DNA from: Acaudatibacter sp963835495
GTDB lineage: Bacteria; Pseudomonadota; Alphaproteobacteria; Caulobacterales; Caulobacteraceae
Direction of reading: 5' to 3'
DNA: 64,000 bases
Assembly: GCA_963835495.1 (NCBI GenBank)
Contig: CAWIFQ010000005.1
Span: 1 to 64,000 of the forward strand
Part shown: positions 42,441 through 50,117 of the stretch, piece after piece
Numbering within the stretch: position 1 is the stretch's first letter
How the letters are laid out: each line of letters opens with the position of its first letter
The notes under the pieces: model-generated
Seen by the model: the letters and a program-made list of their open reading frames with translations, nothing else
Databases searched by the model: none
Told to the model about the DNA's origin: nothing
Position numbers and translations under genes: made by a program

Positions 42441-42534
42441 GTTCAAGCGCGACATAGCGGCGCTCGCCTACGCATACCGTTGTTCGCGACCGCTTTTCGA
42501 TGTCTTCTGCGCTGGGGAAGTGCTGGAGGGGCGA

Positions 42535-43800
42535 ATGCGGCGCTGGTTGGTCAGGGTTGCGGCAATCTGCTTGCCGATGCTGCTGGGCGGCTGTCTCGCG
42601 TTCGGCGATGTCGATCGTCGCGCAACTGAATTCGACCAGGGCGTGGGTTCGTTCCAGAACCGCGCCATCTTGCTCAACCTGGCCAGGGCCAGCCTCCGGG
42701 AGCCGATGTATTTCATCTCGGTCGGACCGGCCAACGCCCAGGGCTCGGAGGATTTCAGGGCCAGCGTGCCTTCCTTCGCAGAAGGGCCGAAACTGACGCC
42801 CGCACTCCACGCCTATACATTCAGTCCCGGCGGCTCGACCTTCCTCGACAATCAGACATTCACCAGCGCACAAATGAATGTCTATAGTACGCATGACTTC
42901 TACCAAGGATTCATGCAGCCACTTAAGCTTGAAGAGATCGATCTTCTGCTGCGGCAAGGCTACGCCAGGGAGTTGATCTTCTATTTGACGATTGCAAAAG
43001 CCAAGATCACGCCGCTTGGCGACGACTTCAAGCCTAATGGACAGCCCTATTACATTTACAACGACCCTGATGGCGACCCGAAAAACTACCAGGAATTCGC
43101 GGGCCACATAAAACTGGCCATGGAGGCCGGGCTGACGACCGACGTTGAGGCCAAGTCCGAAGAGACCGGCCCTGGCGACACCGTAATCGGCACCGCGCCG
43201 GCCCCGCCCTCGGCCAAGACTGGCGGCGTCCAGTTCGTCGTCAGGCCCGATGCGAAGGCGGGGCCGAAGATCGTTGAGTGCCTCGACCGAGCCCTGCAAT
43301 CGACGCAGGGCAGCGCATTCATCGCCGCGCTGAAGGCGCGAAACCAGCCTGTGCGCCTCTGCGGAGAGCCCGCAGGCGGAACTCAGAGGAATGTCGTCTA
43401 CTGGCCCGACGGCCACGGCGGTTTCGCGCCGCAACAGATCGAAATCGTCTTCAGATCGACCTACGAGATATTCCGCTATCTCGGCGCTCTGAGCGATAAG
43501 CAAGGGACGCTCGCCGCGGGCGATTGCTCGGAGCAGCCGCTCCACACCGCGCCGACGATCTGCGACTACAGAACACCCGACGCCCCCAGGCCGATCGGAC
43601 CGATTCTCTGGGTCGTGACCGATAGGCTCCCCACCGACTGCTTCACCTCGGTCGCCTACTCCAACCGCCACTACTGCGTTCCCAAGGGTGGTCCCGAGCT
43701 CGACATGACCAAGGATGTCTTCAACATCCTGATCTCGCTGATTGCGCTGAAACAGTCGCCCGGGGACCTGCCGACGCCGCAGGCCGTGTTGCTGCAATAG
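42535..43800 (+). CDS. Predicted lipoprotein, function unknown
   Basis: This 421-residue protein has a lipoprotein signal, RVAAICLPMLLGGCLAFGDV, with a lipobox Cys at about residue 20. The mature part begins RRATEFDQGVGSFQNRAILL and contains YFISVGPANAQGS, QQIEIVFRSTYEIFRYLGAL and ILWVVTDRLP, conserved-looking blocks. A Ser/Pro linker occurs around residues 205-225. Four Cys in the C-terminal third may pair. No enzyme motif was recognised. Proteins of this build with an N-terminal lipid anchor occur in several proteobacteria without known role. A GGAGGGG ribosome site precedes ATG 42535. It follows the transporter by about 95 nt. Confidence 0.68.
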   Translation: MRRWLVRVAAICLPMLLGGCLAFGDVDRRATEFDQGVGSFQNRAILLNLARASLREPMYFISVGPANAQGSEDFRASVPSFAEGPKLTPALHAYTFSPGGSTFLDNQTFTSAQMNVYSTHDFYQGFMQPLKLEEIDLLLRQGYARELIFYLTIAKAKITPLGDDFKPNGQPYYIYNDPDGDPKNYQEFAGHIKLAMEAGLTTDVEAKSEETGPGDTVIGTAPAPPSAKTGGVQFVVRPDAKAGPKIVECLDRALQSTQGSAFIAALKARNQPVRLCGEPAGGTQRNVVYWPDGHGGFAPQQIEIVFRSTYEIFRYLGALSDKQGTLAAGDCSEQPLHTAPTICDYRTPDAPRPIGPILWVVTDRLPTDCFTSVAYSNRHYCVPKGGPELDMTKDVFNILISLIALKQSPGDLPTPQAVLLQ

Positions 43801-43834
43801 GGTGCGTTCGAACCAGACAGGCCACCCCTCTCTT

Positions 43835-43938
43835 CACGTCATGGCCGAGCTTGTCTCGGCCATCCATGGACTTCGCTATCGACGGTGTTCATGGATTGCC
43901 GACACTCCGCGCTTCGCGCTCCGGCCGGCAATGACGTG
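43835..43938. repeat. Extragenic palindromic repeat
   Basis: Outer arms CGTCATGGCCGAGC and GGCCGGCAATGACG are inverted. Inside is a palindrome GGCCGAGCTTGTCTCGGCC with a second pair CTCCGCGCTTCGCGCTCCGG. The layout matches the elements near 31.9 and 46.1 kb. It separates the lipoprotein and COQ4 genes, which converge here, and could act as a bidirectional terminator. Confidence 0.55.
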
Positions 43939-43955
43939 AAGTGGGCGGCGACGCG

Positions 43956-44717
43956 TCAGACGATCGTCAGATCGCGGAACTCCGGCGCCACCGCCTCGTA
44001 GGCGCGCGGCGGCGACAGGCGCAGGCGAGCGCGGGCGGCTTCCAGCGGCTCGAACATCAGGCGCTCGTAGTCTTCGCCAGGGAGCCATGCCGCGCGGCCG
44101 GCGCGCGCTCGCGCCTCCAGGATCGCCAGACGCGCCTTGCCGGCGGCGGGGCCATGGCAACGCAGAAAGCCGCCAGCGACGATCAGCGCCCAACCCGGCC
44201 CCCGCACCTCGCGATGGGAGAAGTTGGCGAGACACATCTCCCCAAGCGCGTCGCGGCCGTAACCGGTCAGCACGTGCCAGATGTCGTGCAGATCGCGGAT
44301 CCGCCGAAACCACCAGGTGTAGGGATGGCGCTGATCGAGCTCCTCCGCGGGCACGCCCTTGTGGCTCTCGTCGATCAGACCCATCACCGACAGGTGCTGG
44401 GTGGTCTGGAACTCCTGGTAGGCGGCGCCGACGCTGCCTGGAGGAAAGCTCGCCACCCAGGCGGGGTCGAGCAGACGATCGGCGAATTCGACCCGCTCGT
44501 AGGCGATGCGTCCGCCCTCGGCCGTTTCCAACAGGCGGGCGAAGTCCGCGGCGTACGCCCGACCGTTCAGCGCGAACATGATCTCGAAGACTTCGGCGGT
44601 GTCTTCCTTGTTCTTGAACAGGCGCTGCAGCGCCCGAAGCGCGCGCGGCCAGTCGTAGCGCGGCCGGTTCGACCTCCCGGAGGCCGGGCTCGGCGTGAAG
44701 GCTGCGGCTTGATCCAT
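43956..44717 (-). CDS. COQ4-family ubiquinone biosynthesis protein
   Basis: This 253-residue protein matches the COQ4 family. The zinc-type motif RDLHDIWHVLTGYGRDALGE (His-Asp-x-x-His) is present, plus EFQTTQHLSVMGLIDESHKG and AYQEFQ upstream. Eukaryotic COQ4 organises the CoQ synthesis complex and decarboxylates/hydroxylates ring C1; bacterial relatives are common in alphaproteobacteria and are assumed to act likewise at the inner membrane. The start is ATG 44717 (a TTG one codon before is possible). It is divergent from the patatin gene. Nothing links it functionally to the TIR genes around it, so it may be a bystander. Confidence 0.85.
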   Translation of the reverse strand: MDQAAAFTPSPASGRSNRPRYDWPRALRALQRLFKNKEDTAEVFEIMFALNGRAYAADFARLLETAEGGRIAYERVEFADRLLDPAWVASFPPGSVGAAYQEFQTTQHLSVMGLIDESHKGVPAEELDQRHPYTWWFRRIRDLHDIWHVLTGYGRDALGEMCLANFSHREVRGPGWALIVAGGFLRCHGPAAGKARLAILEARARAGRAAWLPGEDYERLMFEPLEAARARLRLSPPRAYEAVAPEFRDLTIV

Positions 44718-44823
44718 CAAGCGCGAGTGTTGTCCCGACGCGGATCGAGTTCAAGCGCGGCGGATGGCTGCGATGGACGCTACGCGCCGCTTGGCCTAAA
44801 CGCCGACGACCCTGGGGGACCTC

Positions 44824-45996
44824 GTGCTGCGCTGCTTCGAGCTGGATACGGGACCGCGGCGCATCCTCGCCGTCGACGGCGGCGGGGTGCGCGGGGCGCT
44901 GGCTGTCGGCCTGATCACCAAGCTGGAAGCCACCCTGCGCGAGAAACTCGGACGGCCGAATCTGGTGCTGTCCGACTATTTCGACCTGATCGGCGGCACC
45001 TCCACCGGGGCGATCATCGCCGCGGGCCTGGCGCTGGGCCGCAGCGCCGACGACCTGGCCGAGCTCTATCGCCGGCTGGGTCCCCGCGTATTCCACGGCG
45101 GCGGTTTTCGCGTCCCGCTGATCCAGCCCCGGTTCGATCCCAAGCGGCTGGAGAAGGTGATCCACGAGGAGCTGGGCGAGGTGACGCTGGGCACCGCCGA
45201 CTGGAAGACCGGCTTCGCGGCGATCGCCAAGCGGGTCGACACCGGTTCCAGCTGGGTGCTGACCAACTGCCCCCGCGCCAAGTACTGGGAGGGCAATCCG
45301 GACGAGGTCGCCGCTCAGCCGGACCCGGCGCTACGCCACACCAAGCCGAACAAGGACTATCCGCTGGCGACCGTGGTGCAGGCCAGCGCCGCGGCGCCGT
45401 TCTACTTCGACATGGTGCGCCTGGAGATCACCCGCGGCGACAACGGCGCCTTCTTCGACGGCGCGGTGACGCCGCACGGCAATCCGGCGCTGCAGCTGGC
45501 GATGACCGCGCTGGCGCCGGCCTATGGCTTCCGCTGGCAGCCGGGCGCCGACAAGCTGATGATCGTCTCGGTGGGCACCGGCCAGCAGCGGCCGGTGCGG
45601 CCGGAGTGGGCGACCAAGCCGGCGCGGCTGGCGATCTGGAAGGCGATCCACGCCCTCACCAGCCTCAGCTACGACACCAGCCAGCTGGCGACTTCGGTGC
45701 TGCAATGGCTGGGAACCTCGCCGCAGCCCTGGCTGATCAATCACGAGGTCGGCGCGTTCGAGGACGCGGTCCATTGCGACCCGCTGTGGACCTTCGTGCG
45801 CTACGACGCGCCGCTGGAGGCGCGCTGGCTGGCCAAGCACCTGGCCGACCCGCCGCCGGCCGAGCTGCTGCCGAAGCTGAACCGCCTCGACGACGACACC
45901 CAGGTGCCGGCGCTGTACGACATCGGCCTGCGAGCGGGCGACGCGCTGATCAAGCGCGAGCACTTTCGGGACTGCTTCGATCCGGTGGTGGGCTAG
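44824..45996 (+). CDS. Patatin-like phospholipase
   Basis: This 390-residue acyl hydrolase has the patatin fold. ILAVDGGGVRGALAVGL forms the oxyanion loop, GGTSTGAIIAAGLAL holds the nucleophile Ser60, and FFDGAVTPHGNPA holds Asp212 of the Ser-Asp dyad. It should cleave membrane phospholipids or related esters. The length and the CapV-like N-terminus, with no signal peptide, mean a cytosolic enzyme. Patatins of this type also serve as membrane-degrading effectors in nucleotide-signalling defence systems (CBASS); no cyclase gene is seen here, so that role is speculative. Start is GTG 44824. It lies between the two TPR-TIR pairs. Confidence 0.87.
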   Translation: MLRCFELDTGPRRILAVDGGGVRGALAVGLITKLEATLREKLGRPNLVLSDYFDLIGGTSTGAIIAAGLALGRSADDLAELYRRLGPRVFHGGGFRVPLIQPRFDPKRLEKVIHEELGEVTLGTADWKTGFAAIAKRVDTGSSWVLTNCPRAKYWEGNPDEVAAQPDPALRHTKPNKDYPLATVVQASAAAPFYFDMVRLEITRGDNGAFFDGAVTPHGNPALQLAMTALAPAYGFRWQPGADKLMIVSVGTGQQRPVRPEWATKPARLAIWKAIHALTSLSYDTSQLATSVLQWLGTSPQPWLINHEVGAFEDAVHCDPLWTFVRYDAPLEARWLAKHLADPPPAELLPKLNRLDDDTQVPALYDIGLRAGDALIKREHFRDCFDPVVG

Positions 45997-46025
45997 ACCG
46001 AGTTGGTTTGAGCTTGAAAAGAACT

Positions 46026-46144
46026 CGTCACCCCGGACGGCCTGCGAGGCCGAGCCGGGCCGGATGGCCCGCTTCCTAGACGATATCCAGCTCGGTGGCG
46101 GCGCTTCCGGCCCCGGCTCTCGCTGCGCTCGGCCGGGGTGACGG
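46026..46144. repeat. Extragenic palindromic repeat
   Basis: Outer arms CGTCACCCCGG and CCGGGGTGACGG are inverted. Internal arms GCCTGCGAGGC and GGCCCCGGCTCTCGCTGCGC form further stems. It lies between convergent patatin and TIR genes and resembles the elements at 31.9 and 43.9 kb in size and plan, though not in exact sequence. Confidence 0.5.
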
Positions 46145-46217
46145 TTTCGAACACCCACTCCGGTTGACGATGCCGAAGTTACCGCAAGTATCGCGGCGAG
46201 TCAAGCCGCGATCGTGC

Positions 46218-47270
46218 TCAGCGCCCCGCCACCTTCTCCGGGCCGCAGGTCTCGTGCTCGACGGTGGCTTTTTCGTCGAGCTGGCAGGTGACCTGGCCCT
46301 CGAAGCCGCAGACGACCCCGCCCCCGCCCTTCTCGCAGGTCCAGCTGGACGGTTGCGGCGTCGCCGCGTGGAAGCGGAAGGCGGTGGTGGCGGCAAAGCC
46401 GCGGCAGAGGTTGTCGGCCTGGATCTGCGCCGCCGCCACCGCCTTGGCGTGGGCGGCCGCCTCGTCCGGCGCGCCCTCGGTCGACTGCGGCTGGAACAGC
46501 GCCAGCGACCGCGTGCTCGGGCTCCAGACGTCCTCGGCAGTCACCCGGCGGGCGGTGAGCAGGTCGGCGGCCTCGCGGCGGTAGGCGCCTTCCGGGAAGC
46601 GGCCGATGTGGTCGCGCAGCGCCTGGCAGCTGCCGGCGGGCTTGGCGGCCCAGGCGACGCGCTCCTCGCGGCTGGGCCGGTCCCCGAGGCGCACGGCGCC
46701 GCAGGCGTCCGACAGGCCAGGCTGCATGCCCGGAATGGTGCAGACATTGGCGGCGACGCCGAAGGTGTTGAAGGCGAACGCGGCGACCGCGGCCAGTCCG
46801 GCGCTCGACGAGGCGCCGTAGACCAGACGCCGCGCCACTCGCGCCGTCGGGCCCTTGGGCTTGGGCGTCGGGCCGTTCTCCAGCTTGGCGCGGATGACGC
46901 CGACCAGGTCCTGGAAGAACGGATCGCCGGAGCGGCCGCGCCAATGGGTCAGGTCGATCGCCTGCAGCTCGCCGAAGCCCAGCGGCGGGCCGACCTGGTC
47001 GATCATCACCGGCACCAGGATGCCGCGCGCCATCGCCCGGCCGGCCTCGTCGCGGACAAACGCGCCCTCGACGCCGACGCTGCCATGCGACCAGACCACC
47101 ACGACGCAGCGCGCCTCGGCCAGCGCGGCGCCGATGTTGGTGCGCCAGCTCTCGCCGCCGGGGAGACCGCGGTCCCACCAGACAGCGAACCCGGCCTTTT
47201 CGAGCGCCTTGGCCAGGCGTCCGACGCGGACCTCGTCCTCGCGCTTGTAGGAGATGAAGACGTCGGTCAC
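46218..47270 (-). CDS. TIR-domain membrane protein (TPR-TIR pair 2)
   Basis: This 350-residue paralogue of the 39.9 kb TIR protein has the same order of parts. The TIR domain has MTDVFISYKREDEVRVGRLA, VWWDRGLPGGESWRTNIGAA, VVVVWSHGSVG and FVRDEAGRAM (Glu75, same number as in the first copy). A weak hydrophobic helix lies near 150-172 (SSSAGLAAVAAFAFNTFGVA). The Cys domain reads SDACGAVRLGDRPSREER and GSCQALRDHIGRFPEGAYRR, and a C-terminal extension adds a further Cys cluster. Its ATG overlaps the stop of the upstream TPR gene by 4 nt (ATGA), so it is translationally coupled. Likely a cytosolic NADase-type signalling domain tethered to an envelope sensor. Confidence 0.8.
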   Translation of the reverse strand: MTDVFISYKREDEVRVGRLAKALEKAGFAVWWDRGLPGGESWRTNIGAALAEARCVVVVWSHGSVGVEGAFVRDEAGRAMARGILVPVMIDQVGPPLGFGELQAIDLTHWRGRSGDPFFQDLVGVIRAKLENGPTPKPKGPTARVARRLVYGASSSAGLAAVAAFAFNTFGVAANVCTIPGMQPGLSDACGAVRLGDRPSREERVAWAAKPAGSCQALRDHIGRFPEGAYRREAADLLTARRVTAEDVWSPSTRSLALFQPQSTEGAPDEAAAHAKAVAAAQIQADNLCRGFAATTAFRFHAATPQPSSWTCEKGGGGVVCGFEGQVTCQLDEKATVEHETCGPEKVAGR

Positions 47271-50023
47271 TTCGAGCTCCCCTGCCCCGGGCCGCCCGGC
47301 GAGCCCCCGGCGGCCTTATCCTGGTAGATCGCCAGCCACTTGTCCTGGCCGGCCGCCAGCAGGCCCTTGGCCTTGGCCGCTTGCAGATAGGCGACCACGT
47401 CGGCCCAGGCGACGCCAGAGCCTGGCAGCGAGGCGAGCTTGGCCATGATGATCGAGACCGTGGTGACCGCGTTGGTCGACGCCGGATGGTCGACCGCGAA
47501 CTGGCGGGCGATCCCTAGCGCCTCGGCGTAATCCTTGCCGGCGCCGGCCGTGTCGCCCGCCTTGAACAGCGCATCGCCGACGCGGCCGAGGCAGAGCACC
47601 AGGTCGCTCCGGACCACCGCCGAGGTCTTGTCCGCCGCGGCCATCCGCTCGACGATCGCCAGCGCCTCCTGATAGTCCTTCAGCCCGCCCGCGGCGTCCT
47701 TCTCGAGCGTCAGCGTATCGCCAAGATCGTTGAGCGCGACCGAGACGTCGCGCTCCCGCTCCTCCTCGTTGGGGCTGGCGGCGGCGAGGCGGCGGTCGAT
47801 GGCGAGCGCGTCCTCGAACATTTTCTGCGCGCCGACGAAGTCGGATTGGGCGAACCGGGTCTGGCCCAGCCGGGTCTCCACCAGCGCCACGCCGCGGGCG
47901 GCCGGCTGCGAGCTCGGGTTGGCCGCGGCCAGCCGCTGGTCGATCGGCAGCGCCTCCTGGTAGGCCTTCTGCGCGCCGGCCGCGTCGTTGCGCAGCGCCA
48001 TGAGGTCGCCGGACATGGTCAGGACCGTCGCCAGATCGTCCTGGGCCGTCGCGGAACTCGGGTCGGCGGCGGCGAGCTGGCGGCGCATCTCCAGCACCTC
48101 GTCGTAGTCTTTCTGCGCGGTCGCCAGATCGCCGGTCAGCGAGACGTCCTGGCCGTGCTCCATCAGCGCGATGGTGAGATCGCGCCTGGCGAGCGCCGAG
48201 GAGGGATTGGCGGCCACGATCCGCCGCGAGACAGCGACGCTCTCTTCGAAATCGGCGCGGGCGCCGGCGACGTCGCCCCGCGTCCTGCTGACATCGCCGA
48301 GCCGGTTCAGGCCGACCGTGAGGTCGCGCTGCTCGGCGGCGGACGTCGGATCGGCGGCGAGGGCTTTGCGCGTCGCCGCGAGCCCGGTCTGGTAGGTCTT
48401 CAGCGCCCCGTCGAGATCGCCCTGGCGCATCATCAGATCGCCCAGCCGCTGCTCGCCGACGCCGACGTTGCGCTGCTCGACCGACGAAGTCGGGTTGGCG
48501 GCGGCGAACTTCTGCAGGCCGGCGACCGCTTCTTCGTAATCCTTCCGCGCGCCAGCCAGATCGCCCTGTTGCGCCACCACGTCGCCCAGCTGCTCGAGGC
48601 CGAGGGCGACGTCCACCGACGCCTCGGCGAAGCTGGGATCGACCGCGGCCGCCTTGCGGTCGACATCGACCGCCTCCTCGTAGTCCTTGCGGGCGCCGGC
48701 CAGATCGCCCTGGTCGACCAACACACCGCCGAGGTTCTGCAGGGTCGTGGCGATATCGATCTCGGCGCGCGCCGAGTTGGGGTCGGCGGCGGCCTGGGCT
48801 CGGGCGATCGTGAGCGCCGCCTCGTAGTCCTTGCGCGCCTCGCCGAGCTGCGACTGGCTGGCGACGACCGCGCCCAGCTTGTCGAGGGTGACCTCGAGAT
48901 CGCGCTGGGTCTCGCCGTCGGTCGGATCGGTGGCCAGCAGCTTGCGGACCAGCGTGACGTCCTCCTCCAGCGAGGCCCGGGCGCCGGCGAGATCGCCCTG
49001 GGCGGACTGGACGCTGGCGAGCTTGGTCAGGCCCACCACGACCGCCCGCTGCTGCGTTGCGCCGGTCGGGTTGGCGGCCGCCAGCACACGCGCCGTCGTC
49101 AGCGCGGCTTCGAAGTCCCTGCGGGCGCCGGAAAGGTCGCCCTCGTTCAGGAGCGCGTTGCCGAGCCGGCTCTGGTCCATCGCCACGTCCTGCTGGGCGA
49201 GGCCGGATCTGGGGTCCGCCGCCGCGGCTTTGCTGTCGATCGCGAGGCAGCCTTCGTAGGCCTTGAGCGCGCCGGCGAGGTCGCCCTGCGCTGTGAGCAC
49301 ATCGCCCATGTCCTCCAACGCCACCGAGCGGTCGCGATCCGTGGGCGCGGTGTCGACCGACTTCTGCGCGGCCTTGGCGGCGTCGGTCAGGCGCCCGGCG
49401 TCCCGGTAAAGCCGCGTGAGCTCGACCCAGTCCCAGTTCTCGCCGGGATCGAGCTTCGTCACCTCCTCGTAGCGGGCGGTGACCGCGGCGGTGTCGCCCT
49501 TGCCGCGGTCGCGGGCGTCGAGCGCCAGCTCGGCGGTGGTGCGGGCGTCGGCGGCGTCGGCGATGTCGTCGGCCTTGCGCCGGGCCGCGGCCCGAGCGGC
49601 GCGCAGCGTGTCGAGGATCGAGAGTGCGCCATTGGTGTCGCCGGCGTTGTACTTGGCCAGCGCGTCGGCGCCTTCCGGAGTCGAGGCGATGTCGGTGACG
49701 GCGCCGCGGAACACGGCGATCTCGACCGAGTAGGCGCGGTCCTTGGCGGCCAGCTCGGCGACATAGTGGTCCTGCGCCGCCACCAGCGCCGCGCGCTGCG
49801 CCGCACCGGCGTGGACCTCGACCGTGAGCTTGTCGATCTGGGCGCGTTCGGCCCGAATCGTCGCATCGGCGATCCGCGCTTCGGCGGCCTGAGTGGCCGA
49901 AGCGGCGAAGAGGGCGGCGGCGACTTCGGCTTTTGGATCGACCGCCGCGGCCATGGCGGGCGCAACCGTCAGCGCGCTCACCAGAAGCGCCGCCGCGACA
50001 GCGATCCGACCGGCCAACCTCAT
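47267..50023 (-). CDS. Large exported TPR-repeat protein (TPR-TIR pair 2)
   Basis: This 918-residue protein has a clean signal peptide, MRLAGRIAVAAALLVSALTV ending APAMAAA. A coiled-coil-like region (about 30-190) precedes roughly 13 tandem TPR-type repeats of about 48-49 residues, each like LG.V...QGDLAGARKDYEEAV...R..AA.DP. The end domain MAKLASLPGSGVAWADVVAY is shared with the other two TPR proteins. The repeat DNA is highly similar between units, so copy number could vary between strains. Its stop overlaps the TIR ATG. Likely a periplasmic ligand-sensing or scaffold protein for the TIR partner. Start ATG 50023 fits the shared MRLAGR beginning. Confidence 0.78.
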   Translation of the reverse strand: MRLAGRIAVAAALLVSALTVAPAMAAAVDPKAEVAAALFAASATQAAEARIADATIRAERAQIDKLTVEVHAGAAQRAALVAAQDHYVAELAAKDRAYSVEIAVFRGAVTDIASTPEGADALAKYNAGDTNGALSILDTLRAARAAARRKADDIADAADARTTAELALDARDRGKGDTAAVTARYEEVTKLDPGENWDWVELTRLYRDAGRLTDAAKAAQKSVDTAPTDRDRSVALEDMGDVLTAQGDLAGALKAYEGCLAIDSKAAAADPRSGLAQQDVAMDQSRLGNALLNEGDLSGARRDFEAALTTARVLAAANPTGATQQRAVVVGLTKLASVQSAQGDLAGARASLEEDVTLVRKLLATDPTDGETQRDLEVTLDKLGAVVASQSQLGEARKDYEAALTIARAQAAADPNSARAEIDIATTLQNLGGVLVDQGDLAGARKDYEEAVDVDRKAAAVDPSFAEASVDVALGLEQLGDVVAQQGDLAGARKDYEEAVAGLQKFAAANPTSSVEQRNVGVGEQRLGDLMMRQGDLDGALKTYQTGLAATRKALAADPTSAAEQRDLTVGLNRLGDVSRTRGDVAGARADFEESVAVSRRIVAANPSSALARRDLTIALMEHGQDVSLTGDLATAQKDYDEVLEMRRQLAAADPSSATAQDDLATVLTMSGDLMALRNDAAGAQKAYQEALPIDQRLAAANPSSQPAARGVALVETRLGQTRFAQSDFVGAQKMFEDALAIDRRLAAASPNEEERERDVSVALNDLGDTLTLEKDAAGGLKDYQEALAIVERMAAADKTSAVVRSDLVLCLGRVGDALFKAGDTAGAGKDYAEALGIARQFAVDHPASTNAVTTVSIIMAKLASLPGSGVAWADVVAYLQAAKAKGLLAAGQDKWLAIYQDKAAGGSPGGPGQGSSK

Positions 50024-50085
50024 CGGGCTTCCCCAAGCGCCAGCTTGGCCGATGTTAGCGCACGCGTCCGGCCCACTGACAATCG
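50024..50085 (-). promoter_or_regulatory. Leader/promoter of TPR gene 2 (duplicated element)
   Basis: Minus strand TTGTCA (50082-50077) and TAACAT (50057-50052) are 19 nt apart; the region to the ATG contains GGCCAAGCTGGCGCTTGGGG. The same arrangement and much of the same sequence precede the orphan TPR gene at 51.42 kb, showing a duplicated control region. The 19-nt spacing is longer than the sigma-70 norm, so it may not be a sigma-70 promoter. Confidence 0.5.
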
Positions 50086-50117
50086 CCGGCGACACGCCTC
50101 GGCGGGGAAGGCGCCGA

